The notes: generated by a model not told the origin, from the letters alone. DNA of 64,000 nt from Eshraghiella crossota (GCF_025148445.1 NZ_CP102270.1:1909001-1973000); one strand, 5' to 3'; shown: positions 19,218-28,765, counted from the stretch's first letter. Numbers and translations are program-made.

Positions 19218-20453
19218 CTATTTTACTTTATCATATATCTCCGTAGGAACATAAGCCTTGACTTCTATTCCCTCCGCAACATATTCCTCACTTATAAGCT
19301 GTCCGTATTTTCTTATAAGGGATATCTTGGAAGCCTCCGTATAAGAATATGTCTTTTCTATATATATTTTGCTTTCTCTTAAAACTTCTTCAATGGTATC
19401 TTTAAGTTCTGTCAGTCCGTCACCGTGAAGAGCCGATATATTAACGGTCTTGTCGGCCTTAAAATCTTTAAGAACTTTATTGCCTGCAATTTCTATTTTG
19501 TTAAAAGCCGTTATTATAGGCTTATCGCCCGCTCCCAGTTTCTCAAGGGTATCATATACAACATACATCTGGGAATCCATTGCAGGATTGGAAGCATCCA
19601 CGACATGAAGAATTATATCTGCATATACAGCTTCTTCAAGTGTGCTTTTAAAAGCTTCCACAAGGTGATGAGGAAGTTTGCTTATAAATCCGACTGTATC
19701 CGTGAGAAGAATCTGCTGCCCGCTTTCAAGCTCCAGCCCTCTCGTTGTAGGGTCAAGTGTGGCAAAAAGCTTATTTTCCGCAAGTATTCCCGCACCCGTT
19801 AATGTATTAAGAAGTGTCGACTTACCTGCGTTAGTATATCCTACTATAGCGACCACCGGAATATTGGAACGGCTCCTCTGGCTTCTTGTAAGCTCACGGT
19901 GGGTAACAACCGCTTCAAGCTCATGCTTAAGCTGTCCTATTCTCTCATGGATAATTCGCCTGTCCATCTCAAGCTTTGTCTCTCCGGGACCTCTTGTACC
20001 GATACCTCCGCCGAGTCTTGAAAGTGCGTTTCCAAGTCCCGAAAGTCTTGAGGAACGATATCTCAACTGGGCAAGCTCAACCTGAATCTTACCCTCGTTG
20101 GTATTAGCCCTTGCTGCAAAAATATCGAGAATAAGAAGCGTTCTGTCCATAACTTTAATTTCAAGGGCATCGCTGAGATTGTTCATCTGTGCCGGAGAAA
20201 GTTCGTCATCACATATTATGCCTGTTGCATCATATTCTATTATCAGTTCTTTAATCTCATCTATCTTACCCTTGCCGATATAAGTGGCCGGATTGAAATT
20301 ATCAAGATTCTGTATTACCCTTGCCACCGTTACAGCACCTGCAGTTGACGCAAGCTCGCAAAGCTCGTCAAGGGACTGTTCGGTATTTTCTCTGTCTGAT
20401 TTTCTTACAGCTACAAGAATAACTCTTTCTTCCGCTTCTCTGTTATCAATCAT
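19218..20453 (-). CDS. hflX: Ribosome-associated GTPase HflX
   Basis: The 411-residue protein has the HflX N-domain (GKGKIDEIKELI near residue 57), a glycine-rich linker (LSRLGGGIGTRGPGETKLE, about 145-163) and a G domain with P-loop GYTNAGKST (about 206-214), switch G3 DTVGF (about 252) and G4 NKIE (about 318). HflX splits stalled or stressed ribosomes. AGGAG precedes the ATG by 6 bases. It stands directly upstream of thyA. Confidence 0.96.
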   Translation of the reverse strand: MIDNREAEERVILVAVRKSDRENTEQSLDELCELASTAGAVTVARVIQNLDNFNPATYIGKGKIDEIKELIIEYDATGIICDDELSPAQMNNLSDALEIKVMDRTLLILDIFAARANTNEGKIQVELAQLRYRSSRLSGLGNALSRLGGGIGTRGPGETKLEMDRRIIHERIGQLKHELEAVVTHRELTRSQRSRSNIPVVAIVGYTNAGKSTLLNTLTGAGILAENKLFATLDPTTRGLELESGQQILLTDTVGFISKLPHHLVEAFKSTLEEAVYADIILHVVDASNPAMDSQMYVVYDTLEKLGAGDKPIITAFNKIEIAGNKVLKDFKADKTVNISALHGDGLTELKDTIEEVLRESKIYIEKTYSYTEASKISLIRKYGQLISEEYVAEGIEVKAYVPTEIYDKVK

Positions 20454-20465
20454 AAAAATCTCCTG

Positions 20466-21521
20466 TTAAGATACCCTGGACTTCAAAAACGTATATTCTC
20501 TCAAAGCCTTTGTATCATCACTGTAATCCTTTACATAGCTTTCAAACAAATCCAGTGCCTTGCTGAAATCTCCGAGATATTCGTAGCATATTGCCTGATT
20601 GTAAAGCAGTGCTTTCTTAGTTTCTCCTTTAGCTGACTCAAGACCTTTACTTATATATTCCAGAGCCTCGGTATACTTAAATCTCTTGATAAGATATGCC
20701 CCGTACTGGTTATATACTTCGCTGTTAGACGTATCTTTATTGATATAATCCATATAAAGGTCTTCCGCTTCCGAATATCTTTCCTGTGCTTCATAAGTAA
20801 GTGCAAGGTAAAAAGCTGCATCCTTCTCACCTGCGTCTATGGCCTTCTTAAGGAACTGTTCTGCCTGTGTATAGTCCCCGAAAAGATAATATGTCTTGCC
20901 TATAAGAAAATCATCCGCATCTTTACTTGAAATGAGTCTTCTGAGATAAGATTCAGCCCTGTCTGTATAACCTGATGCCATAAATTCGTTATACATATTA
21001 CAATATAAGGAATAACTGTTGTCACTGAGGGAAATAGCCTCTTCAAAATCAAGTGCCGCATTATTCTCATTGCCCGTATGGACATATGCACAACCTCTTA
21101 AATAATATAAATCTGCCTTATCAGCCTTGCCGCATTCATCAATAAGTGTTGTATAATACTCTATTGCTTTATTGTATTCGCCGCTTTTTGTGAGACATTC
21201 CGCATAATATTTCATTGCATCAAGGCAAATACTGTCATATCTGCTGCCTGATTTGGTAATCACGGTATCAAACTGCTCCTCGGCCGTTTTAATGTCCCCA
21301 AGCTTATAATAAGCAATTCCAAGTCCCCTGTAAGCGTCCCTGTTACTGCTGTCCTTACTTATAATCTCATTAAATGATTCTATAGCTCCCTGGTAATCGC
21401 AGGTCTCAATTTTGCTCATTCCTGCCTGACATGACAATGAATTGCTCTTGCCACATCCTGTTAAAACTGCTGCGGCAACTGTGCCTGCACATATAATATC
21501 TATAAATAAATGTTTTTTCAT
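20466..21521 (-). CDS. TPR-repeat lipoprotein
   Basis: The 351-residue protein has a signal peptide with lipobox VLTGC and then about eight tetratricopeptide repeats (AYRGLGIAYYKLGD, AAFYLALTYEAQERYSEAEDLY and similar). It should be attached to the outer face of the membrane and act as a protein-binding scaffold. Its partner is unknown. It lies 13 bases upstream of hflX on the same strand, so it may be cotranscribed. AGGAG lies before the ATG. Confidence 0.85.
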   Translation of the reverse strand: MKKHLFIDIICAGTVAAAVLTGCGKSNSLSCQAGMSKIETCDYQGAIESFNEIISKDSSNRDAYRGLGIAYYKLGDIKTAEEQFDTVITKSGSRYDSICLDAMKYYAECLTKSGEYNKAIEYYTTLIDECGKADKADLYYLRGCAYVHTGNENNAALDFEEAISLSDNSYSLYCNMYNEFMASGYTDRAESYLRRLISSKDADDFLIGKTYYLFGDYTQAEQFLKKAIDAGEKDAAFYLALTYEAQERYSEAEDLYMDYINKDTSNSEVYNQYGAYLIKRFKYTEALEYISKGLESAKGETKKALLYNQAICYEYLGDFSKALDLFESYVKDYSDDTKALREYTFLKSRVS

Positions 21522-21625
21522 TACAATAAACTCCTAAAATTATAACAAACCAGGTATCCTAAACACCCGATTAAGCTAAATTGTACCATAGTAAGTGTTT
21601 TGTAACAAGTGGTATTAAAAGATTT

Positions 21626-22228
21626 TCACTCTCTTTTTTGATAAGCATGCTCTATTTTCTTCCCAAGAGGAACTGCAAGTGCCAGTAAAAATATTACGTT
21701 GGAAACCGCATAAATTATCGTAAATGTAAACGACGTACTTATCGTAATCAGATAATAACTCCATCTAAACGTCCCAAAGGTCCATATAACCGTATAAATG
21801 TCCATTAAAAGTGAAAAAATCACACCGGCAAACACACCGTAAATTATGAGAACGGCTTTGTTTTTTCTTAACAGTCCCCCAATAAGGGCGGATATAATCC
21901 CGATTAAACCCCATGTCAACATCTGGAAAGGAGTATACATTCCCTGTCCGAAGTAAAAATTAGTAACAAGTGCGGTAAGCGCCCCACAGTAAAAACCTGC
22001 CTCTATTCCAAGATACATTCCGGCAATTATCACAACCGCTGTCACCGGCTTAAATCCGGGAAAAGGTGCGAATATGAAACGTCCTGCAATCGACATGGTT
22101 GTAAGCACCGTTATAAGCATGATTTTTCTCACTGAAGTATTCTTTTTTTCGAGAATATAGAAAAATACAAAGCAGAAAATAACAACTGCTGTTGCAAAAA
22201 TAAAAGCACCTGTCTTTACCTGTTCCAT
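21626..22228 (-). CDS. ECF transporter substrate-binding (S) membrane subunit, probably for cobalamin
   Basis: The ATG at 22228 has GAGGCGG before it and overlaps the ATPase gene by 13 bases. An upstream ATG would give an unlikely hydrophilic start. The 200-residue product has about six membrane segments, with SIAGRFIFAPFPGFKPVTAVVIIAG (split around residue 45) and ALVTNFYFGQGMYTPFQMLTWG typical of ECF S components. It captures the vitamin and delivers it to the EcfT/EcfA module. The operon starts with a cobalamin riboswitch, so the substrate is probably cobalamin or a precursor. I infer this from context. Confidence 0.8.
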   Translation of the reverse strand: MEQVKTGAFIFATAVVIFCFVFFYILEKKNTSVRKIMLITVLTTMSIAGRFIFAPFPGFKPVTAVVIIAGMYLGIEAGFYCGALTALVTNFYFGQGMYTPFQMLTWGLIGIISALIGGLLRKNKAVLIIYGVFAGVIFSLLMDIYTVIWTFGTFRWSYYLITISTSFTFTIIYAVSNVIFLLALAVPLGKKIEHAYQKRE

Positions 22229-23571
22229 TCTTCCGCCTCTTTCTCCGTAACCACATCCTCTGAAATTCCTTTCCACATCCTGCATACAGGAGTTGTGTAA
22301 AATACATTTTCAAGACAAAACTCCCTTACATTGCCTGAATACACCGGCTGTCTGTCTGAAATCATACACACATAATCTGCCGCATCTGCCATAAAAGAAA
22401 TGTCATGGGAAATTACAAGAATGGTTTTTTGTTGTTTTTTTAATTCATTAATAGTATTAATCAAATTAGCTTTTTCTCTGTTATCTACGCCTTTAGTCGG
22501 CTCATCAAGAATTATTATGTCAGGATTATTTTTTAACACAAGAGACAGGGCAAGAAGTTGTTTTTCACCTCCGCTTAAATCGTAAGGGTTTCTGCCGTCA
22601 TATTCATCATTTGTAAAATGGTCTGTAACATCCTGTGAAAGAATACCGATACTGTTGCCGTAGGTCTTTATTTTTCCCGAATAAGGCTTAATATATCCTG
22701 AAAGCAGCTTTGCAACCGTTGTTTTGCCGCTGCCGTTTTCACCTACGATAAAATGACATTTTCCTTTGTACAGTTTCATGGAAAAATCTTCGATTACAAA
22801 ACCGTTCTCTTTTGTATATCCGAATGACACATTTTTAAATTCTGCCGCAATTTCGTTTTTATTATTAACGGAATCCTGTTCTTTGTGGATAGTATTTCTC
22901 TGTTTTATATATTTATGCCCCTCTGCCAGACTAAGCGGTACAGGTCTTTTATCCGCAAATATCCTTGCGACCGTGGGAAGCAGGTAACCATAACCGTTTT
23001 CCGCCATATATACTGCTGCTTCATCAGGTTTTCCGGCATAGACAATCTCACACTTATCAAGGAGAATTATTTTATCCGCATAATAAAAGAGTTCGTCCGT
23101 CCTGTGCTCTGTGATAATCACTGTTTTAAAAAATTCCTTATTAATCTTCTTAACCCTGTCAAGAAGCCTTCCGGCCATCACCGGATCAAGCATGGAAGCA
23201 GGCTCGTCAAGCAAGAGTACATCTTTATCGCAGGCAATTACGGAAGCAAGATTCAAAATCTGTTTTTCCCCACCTGAGAGTGAATCGGTTCTTTTGTCAA
23301 ACATGTGGCTGAGTGAAAAAAATGAAGCTGTTTCCGCAATTCTTCTTTTAATAAAATCATCTTTAAGCCCTTTTCCCGATAAATTTACGGCAAGCTCCCC
23401 ATACACGCTGTCCATAATTATCTGGTTATCGGGATTTTGCATTACCATCATGGCATTATCTTTAAAATATTCTTTTAACTTCTTCAAAAGTGTGGTTTTG
23501 CCGCTGCCGGTCATACCACATACTAATATAAAATTACCCTTTTCGACTATCTTTTTATATTGTATATCCAT
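22216..23571 (-). CDS. ECF transporter ATPase, two ATPase domains fused
   Basis: One 451-residue chain carries both ECF ATPases. Domain 1 has Walker A GMTGSGKTT (about 18-26), signature LSGGEKQ and LLLDEPASMLDP. Domain 2 has GENGSGKTT (about 272-280), LSGGEKQLLALS and IIILDEPTKGVD. It powers import together with EcfT. AAAGGAG precedes the ATG, which lies 25 bases inside the end of the ecfT gene. The overlaps on both sides show a translationally coupled operon. Confidence 0.9.
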   Translation of the reverse strand: MDIQYKKIVEKGNFILVCGMTGSGKTTLLKKLKEYFKDNAMMVMQNPDNQIIMDSVYGELAVNLSGKGLKDDFIKRRIAETASFFSLSHMFDKRTDSLSGGEKQILNLASVIACDKDVLLLDEPASMLDPVMAGRLLDRVKKINKEFFKTVIITEHRTDELFYYADKIILLDKCEIVYAGKPDEAAVYMAENGYGYLLPTVARIFADKRPVPLSLAEGHKYIKQRNTIHKEQDSVNNKNEIAAEFKNVSFGYTKENGFVIEDFSMKLYKGKCHFIVGENGSGKTTVAKLLSGYIKPYSGKIKTYGNSIGILSQDVTDHFTNDEYDGRNPYDLSGGEKQLLALSLVLKNNPDIIILDEPTKGVDNREKANLINTINELKKQQKTILVISHDISFMADAADYVCMISDRQPVYSGNVREFCLENVFYTTPVCRMWKGISEDVVTEKEAEEWNR

Positions 23572-24344
23572 AATTTAACATTCTCCTTTCCCCTGTAAAA
23601 AATCGGAATTAAAGACATAAATGCCATAAAAACAAACCTTGCCCCAGGCAGCAATAATCCACCCGCTGCCATAAGAATGGTTATTATAAGCAGAATACAG
23701 TCCCTGAGCCTGAACCTGTAGCTGCCGCAGAATATCTGTGACGATTGTGTAAAACCATTACTTTCCATTATATCGGCTGTCTCCATACTGCTTTCCATCG
23801 CATAACTTGTCACTCCCGAAAAAACAAAAACTGCATTATCTTTACTGTTTCTGCCGCTTTTGTTATTAATGTCATTGATCATTTTCATTCTTTCGTATTT
23901 TCGCATATACATGGGAAGGAATCTCAGAATCATTGAAAAAATAATGCCTGCTTTCGGCATTTTTCTAAAGATATATTGTATTTTTTCCCCTGTAATAACA
24001 ATATCCATACAGCTAAACCACACAAAGGCACCGGAAAGCATAAGTCCCGTTGTCATTCCGTAGCGCATGGATTCATAAGTAACTGCCCTGTTATTAATAT
24101 AAAAAAACACATGGCTGCCGTTATGTGACACAAGCATATTTACAAAAGTAATAAGAATCGTTATGACAAAAGAATTTCTGAGTATTTTAAAGTCTGCCTT
24201 GCCTTTTAAAACCCATATATAAATTATCCCGGATATAAGAAGCAGAAGATTAAGTTTAATTTCCATTAAAAACATTGCAGGTAATAGATTGCACATAAAA
24301 AATACCAGCAGAACGTATGGGTTGAAATTTTCAAATTTTCTCAT
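23547..24344 (-). CDS. ECF transporter transmembrane (T) subunit
   Basis: The 265-residue protein has four to five hydrophobic segments and the EcfT coupling region with the ARM/ARS-like helices around MILRFLPMYMRKYERM and the segment ESSMETADIMESNGF, which transmits ATP hydrolysis to the S subunit. Its ATG overlaps the preceding stop (ATGA). It is part of the riboswitch-led operon and probably a dedicated module for one substrate. Confidence 0.85.
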   Translation of the reverse strand: MRKFENFNPYVLLVFFMCNLLPAMFLMEIKLNLLLLISGIIYIWVLKGKADFKILRNSFVITILITFVNMLVSHNGSHVFFYINNRAVTYESMRYGMTTGLMLSGAFVWFSCMDIVITGEKIQYIFRKMPKAGIIFSMILRFLPMYMRKYERMKMINDINNKSGRNSKDNAVFVFSGVTSYAMESSMETADIMESNGFTQSSQIFCGSYRFRLRDCILLIITILMAAGGLLLPGARFVFMAFMSLIPIFYRGKENVKLWIYNIKR

Positions 24345-25801
24345 TGCCCCACCTTTCCGTCATCCGTGTAAATCCATCTGACATAATCTCCCTCCGACAG
24401 TTTGTAAGCCGAGCAGGACACATTGGGAAATTCACCGTTTACCGAATAAGTCCAGCCCGACATATTTCCGTAATCAAACTCTGCCATTCCTGCGATTGCT
24501 TTTACATAAATCGAAGAAAACACTTTGCTTCCGTTGTAGTCAACCGGAATCTCATATATCATTGAAGCCGTTAAAAGCTGGTCAAAAGTGCTGTCTCCCT
24601 CTTTGATGTCTATTTCTTTTTCACTTAAAATAACTTCTTTGCCATGGCCTGTTATCTCAAGGTATGTCACAACTTCTCCCGATGTTTTAACGTCGTAGTA
24701 CTCGTCCTTTGTCTTAAAATCGGACAGGGAAAAATATACCGCAAGTCCCACAAACACAATGGTAAAAGTCATGAATACTGACTTTTTCTTTTTCTTTCTT
24801 ATGAAAAAAACAACAAGAAATACCACATATCCAATGCCAAGTGCCGAAAGCACAATGTATTTAATGTATTTTCCCTGCCATTTTATGGTATTTATCGTAT
24901 TATCGTCTTTCACGGTTTCTGTCAGGTTGGTTTTATCATATACAAATCCGTTTTTGTAGGAAATTAGTGCAGACATACACTGGTATGTGGCTATACTGTT
25001 GCTTTTTCCGCCTTTTATATGGCAGAATCCTCCGTCCTCATTCTGGTAAGTAATAAGCTCGTTGATAAGAATATCCATATTCTCTGTATCTTTTAATGCT
25101 GTTTTTGCCATAATTACCTGGGCGAGGCTTTCAGAATTTTCTGTCCCCATGGACTTGTAACCACCGTTTTCGGTCATATTATTGTTAAGATATTCCAGTG
25201 CCTTATTAATTTTCTCCTCATACTTTTCCCTCAAAGGTGCCATTGCCTGCAAAGCCATCGCCGTCACATCAACGTCACCCGCTTTTTGATTTACGGAAAA
25301 ACTTCCGTCAGGAAGCTGAAATTTCAAAAGACTATCGGCGATATAATCCGCATCATATCCGCCGTATGCTGCCGGCATGAGTCCGTAAATTACACTCATA
25401 ATGCCCATTTTGCCCGTCTGTTCTTTAATTACCTCTCTTATAAAATCATCTTTTTCTCCCAATATATAAAATGCAAGTGCAATTCTTTCATAGTCTGTAG
25501 GCTTGATATCCTCCGCCTCGTCAAGGTATTTTTCTACTGCCTTAACGTACTCCGAAAAATCTGTTTCCGGATACAATGCTTTAATATTAATAACCCACCA
25601 TTCGCAGGGACTTATCCCTGCAACAGCCATAAGGCCGTCATTTACAAATGACTGTGCATCTGTAACGGCGGCCTCTTTGTATTCATATTCAAGTGTTTTA
25701 TTAATGCAGTCGTCTATATCGGGAGTATCTGCTTTAACGCCTGTGGCTCCCGTAAATATAAGTACGATTACTGTTAAAAATACAATGACTTTATTTTTCA
25801 T
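24341..25801 (-). CDS. Transcobalamin-like surface protein: alpha/alpha barrel, two membrane spans, DUF4430
   Basis: The 486-residue protein has a signal peptide, then prenyltransferase-type alpha/alpha repeats (LLKFQLPDGSFSV near residue 160, NNMTENGGYKSMG, NEDGGFCHIKGG near 255), two hydrophobic segments (about 312-333 and 340-357) separated by KKKKK, and a C-terminal DUF4430 domain (GDSTFDQLL to GWTYSVNGEFPN to LSEGDYVRWIYT, about 395-483). The same two folds in the same order form animal intrinsic factor and transcobalamin, which clasp B12 between them. The riboswitch and ECF genes support cobalamin binding. The mid-chain membrane pair is unusual and would place both domains outside. The function is inferred. 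Confidence 0.75.
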   Translation of the reverse strand: MKNKVIVFLTVIVLIFTGATGVKADTPDIDDCINKTLEYEYKEAAVTDAQSFVNDGLMAVAGISPCEWWVINIKALYPETDFSEYVKAVEKYLDEAEDIKPTDYERIALAFYILGEKDDFIREVIKEQTGKMGIMSVIYGLMPAAYGGYDADYIADSLLKFQLPDGSFSVNQKAGDVDVTAMALQAMAPLREKYEEKINKALEYLNNNMTENGGYKSMGTENSESLAQVIMAKTALKDTENMDILINELITYQNEDGGFCHIKGGKSNSIATYQCMSALISYKNGFVYDKTNLTETVKDDNTINTIKWQGKYIKYIVLSALGIGYVVFLVVFFIRKKKKKSVFMTFTIVFVGLAVYFSLSDFKTKDEYYDVKTSGEVVTYLEITGHGKEVILSEKEIDIKEGDSTFDQLLTASMIYEIPVDYNGSKVFSSIYVKAIAGMAEFDYGNMSGWTYSVNGEFPNVSCSAYKLSEGDYVRWIYTDDGKVGQ

Positions 25802-26630
25802 ATGCTCTTTTCTTACTTACTGCTGCGATTCCTGCTGCTGCGATAATTGCAACAACCGCAAAATAAACATACCCTGTATCTCCTGATGGAACATCCTCTG
25901 CCGGCTTTGTCTCAGGTTCTGTTACTGCCGGTGCTTCTGCTTTAACCATATCGGCTGTAACTGTTATTTTGTAATCTGATGCAAATCTTAATACAAGTGG
26001 TACTCCGTCTTCAGCAACTTTGGAAATTCCTACAGAATGATCACCTACTGTAAAATCAGCTTTGTCAATAACGATTTTGCCATCAGCATCTGTTACATAT
26101 TCCTTACCGTCCCATGTTACTTTGGCACCTTCAACAGGTACAGTTATAGGACTGAAATCTTCAGCGTATGCATCTGATGTAAAAGTTATTTCTCTGTCGC
26201 CAAGCTTTGAAAGGTCTGCTACAGGCCTTGCAAATCCATGAGAACCAAATTCATCTGCATAATAAAATACAATTACATCGCCATCTTTTATCTGCTGTTC
26301 TCCAATACCCACGCTTGGTGCAACGCCGTTAATTATATCACTCCATCCATCATATTTGAGAGGCTCAATACTTCCTGCTTTGTCACCATTTATGGCTGTA
26401 ATATAAGTTCCTGTTGGATTAGTTATTGTAAGATTATCATTAGCTGCGTCAACCTCATTCATAAGCTCTGCAACTGTAGATGCGTTTGTTGTTACATCAC
26501 CGTAGAAATATGTTTCACTTTTTCCTTCAATTCTTAAAGATACTGTTTTTTCGTCTGCTGCAAATGGACTTACAACAAGACTGCTTAATACAACTGCAAA
26601 TGCTGCAATTGCCGAAATTATTTTTTTCAT
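25791..26630 (-). CDS. Anchored DUF4430-type surface protein, first gene of the cobalamin operon
   Basis: GGAGG lies 6 bases before the ATG at 26630, giving 279 residues. A Sec signal peptide ends near FAADE. Residues about 28-130 match the DUF4430 pattern (VSLRIEGKSETYFYGD, ASTVAELMNEV, YDGWSDIINGV, IKDGDVIVFYYADEFG). A second beta domain with VTWDGKEYVTDADGK looks like a carboxypeptidase-regulatory fold. The C-terminus has PSGDTG, a hydrophobic span and KKRAYEK, a sortase-like anchor without LPXTG. It may hand cobalamin to the adjacent barrel protein and the ECF importer. The stop overlaps the next gene by 11 bases. Confidence 0.75.
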   Translation of the reverse strand: MKKIISAIAAFAVVLSSLVVSPFAADEKTVSLRIEGKSETYFYGDVTTNASTVAELMNEVDAANDNLTITNPTGTYITAINGDKAGSIEPLKYDGWSDIINGVAPSVGIGEQQIKDGDVIVFYYADEFGSHGFARPVADLSKLGDREITFTSDAYAEDFSPITVPVEGAKVTWDGKEYVTDADGKIVIDKADFTVGDHSVGISKVAEDGVPLVLRFASDYKITVTADMVKAEAPAVTEPETKPAEDVPSGDTGYVYFAVVAIIAAAGIAAVSKKRAYEK

Positions 26631-26651
26631 GTCTTTCCTCCGTTCTTTAAT

Positions 26652-26680
26652 AAAAAAATGCCTGCAGAAATCGCAGGCAT
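26652..26680 (-). terminator. Riboswitch terminator
   Basis: ATGCCTGC pairs with GCAGGCAT across a 7-base loop, followed on the minus strand by seven T residues. It lies between the cobalamin aptamer and the ribosome site of the first gene, so it is the likely off-state structure. Confidence 0.8.
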
Positions 26681-26740
26681 AGTTAGAATACGGGCATAAT
26701 CCCATTATAATGACTATAACTTTTCCCTGCCCAAAAGTCT

Positions 26741-26865
26741 GGTCTTTCTGATTTGTGGGACGAGCGATCTGGCTTAAGCAAAAATGCTCTTACAGTTATG
26801 GCTGTAGCTCCGGACTCACACCGGATTCTCTCCTGCTAATACTATGTATTTTCTTCCCAAAACCT
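26741..26865 (-). ncRNA. Cobalamin riboswitch aptamer
   Basis: On the minus strand the conserved core of this family is present: GGGAA near the 5' side, CCGGTGTGAGTCCGGAGC (about 26808-26825), ACTGTAAGAG and AAGCCAGA. A closing helix can form from GGTTTT (about 26860) and AAAGACC (26741-26747). The family binds adenosyl- or methyl/hydroxo-cobalamin and shuts down B12 uptake or synthesis genes. A terminator follows at 26652-26680. It controls the five-gene operon reaching to 21626. Confidence 0.88.
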
Positions 26866-26874
26866 TAAATTCAA

Positions 26875-28041
26875 TTATGAAAGTACTCCGGACTGACCGA
26901 TTACATCGGCAATTACTGCCAATTCTTCGGCACTTTTTGTCAGAGCAAATCTTATGTAGCCTTCTCCAAGCGGTCCAAATGCCGTTCCCGGTGTTCCTAT
27001 TACTCCGGCCTTGTCCATAAGTGCCTCGGTAAATGAAGCCGATGTATAACCTTCCGGTACAGGAAGCCATACAAACATTGTTCCGTGTGAATCAGGTACG
27101 TTCCATCCGTATTTTCTAAGTCCGTTAAGAAGTGCATCCCTTCTTCTCTGATACTCTGCACACTGTGCCTTGACGCTGTCTCTCGGTCCTCTTAAGGCCG
27201 CGATTGCCGCCTTCTGTGCCGGATATGACATACCAAAATCATACTGGCTTCTAAGCAGCTTAAACGCATCAATAATTGACTTATTACCAATACAGAATGA
27301 AATTCTTAAACCGGTTACGTTATAAGATTTTGAAAGTGAGAAAAACTCAACTCCCACATCTTTTGCTCCCGGCAATGATAAAAATGAAAAACCTTCCCTG
27401 CCGTCAAAAATAATATCCGAATACGCATTATCATTAATAATCGCAAAATTATATTTCTTTGCATATTCAATCATCCTGACATACATTTCTTTAGGTGCCG
27501 AAGCTCCCACAGGATTGGACGGATATGACAAAACAATGTATTTTGTCTTATTAAGAACGTCTTCCGGAATATCTTCTATCACAGGTAAAAAATTATTTTC
27601 CTTAAGGAGAGGATAATAATACACCTCTGCGCCTCCAAGATACGAACCTGCTTCAAATACAGGATAGCCCGGGTCAGGTAAAAGAACAACGTCTCCCGGA
27701 TTAAGTATTGCCATTCCAAGATGTGCCATACCTTCCTGTGTTCCTCTTACTGCCGTAATCTCATCTGCCTTTATGACAGCGTTATATCTGTCCGCATAAT
27801 AATCAACCACAGCGTTAAGCATTTCTTCCGAATCCACAAGGGAATACTTATAATCCTCAGCATTATTGACTGATTCAGCCACAGCCTTCATTACATGTTC
27901 AGGCGGTCTGAAATCAGGTGTACCCACTGAGAGGTTATAAACCTTTCTTCCTGCCTTGATTAATTCGCTTTTCTTCTCATCCAGGGCAGCAAATATTCCT
28001 GTCTGGAAATGATTTAATCTTTCTGCACGTTTGAATTCCAT
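26875..28041 (-). CDS. Pyridoxal-phosphate aminotransferase, class I/II
   Basis: The ATG at 28041 has AAGGAAAG before it and gives 388 residues. The fold-type I pattern is clear: SVGTPDFRPP near residue 38, AHLGMAILNPGD, SYPSNPVGA (about 157), NDNAYSDIIF (about 186) and the PLP lysine in SLSKSYNVTGLR (about 225). It resembles LL-diaminopimelate and alanine/aspartate-type aminotransferases, and the exact substrate cannot be told from the sequence. It ends just before the cobalamin riboswitch on the same strand. The two are separate units because the riboswitch lies between them. Confidence 0.88.
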   Translation of the reverse strand: MEFKRAERLNHFQTGIFAALDEKKSELIKAGRKVYNLSVGTPDFRPPEHVMKAVAESVNNAEDYKYSLVDSEEMLNAVVDYYADRYNAVIKADEITAVRGTQEGMAHLGMAILNPGDVVLLPDPGYPVFEAGSYLGGAEVYYYPLLKENNFLPVIEDIPEDVLNKTKYIVLSYPSNPVGASAPKEMYVRMIEYAKKYNFAIINDNAYSDIIFDGREGFSFLSLPGAKDVGVEFFSLSKSYNVTGLRISFCIGNKSIIDAFKLLRSQYDFGMSYPAQKAAIAALRGPRDSVKAQCAEYQRRRDALLNGLRKYGWNVPDSHGTMFVWLPVPEGYTSASFTEALMDKAGVIGTPGTAFGPLGEGYIRFALTKSAEELAVIADVIGQSGVLS

Positions 28042-28080
28042 TTTAATCTTTCCTTCCTCTAACCCTTGTATTTTCACACT

Positions 28081-28695
28081 TTAATTTATTTCTGTCAATA
28101 TTGATTTTGCTATTCTTTCGCTAATGTCCGTAAAATGTCCACCTCTGTTATATTCAAAAAACACTTCTTTGGTCCTGCCAAATACTTCTGCCAGTTTCTC
28201 CGTGTTAAATCCGACTTTTTCCCACTCCGCATTTTTTGTAAGGGATTCCTTATCTCCAAGGGACATATAAATTTTGCCGATTCTTTTGCCAATGGATTTT
28301 TCGCTAAAATATTCCAAAGCACCGGGATACCATAACGACCCCGAAACGCTCATTACCCCGTCAAACAATTCTTTTTCACATGCCGCAAAAAGCGCAAAAA
28401 GTCCTCCGAGGGAATAACCTCCGATATACTGCCTCTGATATTTTTCATCATAAATCTCACTTATAAACCATGATAAAAATTCTTCTCCACCCCCTGTTTT
28501 TCCCATATTTTTATCGTGGTATTTCCACGGTGTCATACAGTAATTCCAGTCATACGGATATATCATGACGAGCCTCACTCCTTCAACAGGCTCTATATTA
28601 ATTCTTTCCGCCATAAAAAAATAACAGACTGTCTGGCTGTCTTTATCACCGATTGTCTCATAGCTGCAATTTTTTAAATACATTAATTCGCTCAT
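28081..28695 (-). CDS. Alpha/beta-hydrolase, esterase family
   Basis: The 204-residue protein has the nucleophile elbow GYSLGG (about residues 91-96), a later acidic residue in LGDKES and a histidine in RGGHFTD (about 184), forming a Ser-Asp-His triad. It resembles the esterase D/IroE group but is short. No signal peptide is seen, so it should be cytoplasmic. It lies 39 bases upstream of the aminotransferase and may be cotranscribed. The substrate is unknown. Confidence 0.78.
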   Translation of the reverse strand: MSELMYLKNCSYETIGDKDSQTVCYFFMAERINIEPVEGVRLVMIYPYDWNYCMTPWKYHDKNMGKTGGGEEFLSWFISEIYDEKYQRQYIGGYSLGGLFALFAACEKELFDGVMSVSGSLWYPGALEYFSEKSIGKRIGKIYMSLGDKESLTKNAEWEKVGFNTEKLAEVFGRTKEVFFEYNRGGHFTDISERIAKSILTEIN

Positions 28696-28765
28696 GCTTT
28701 CATTCTATCACATTTTATTTATTTGGGAATATATTTAGATTACAGATATTTTTAAGAGGTAAATT

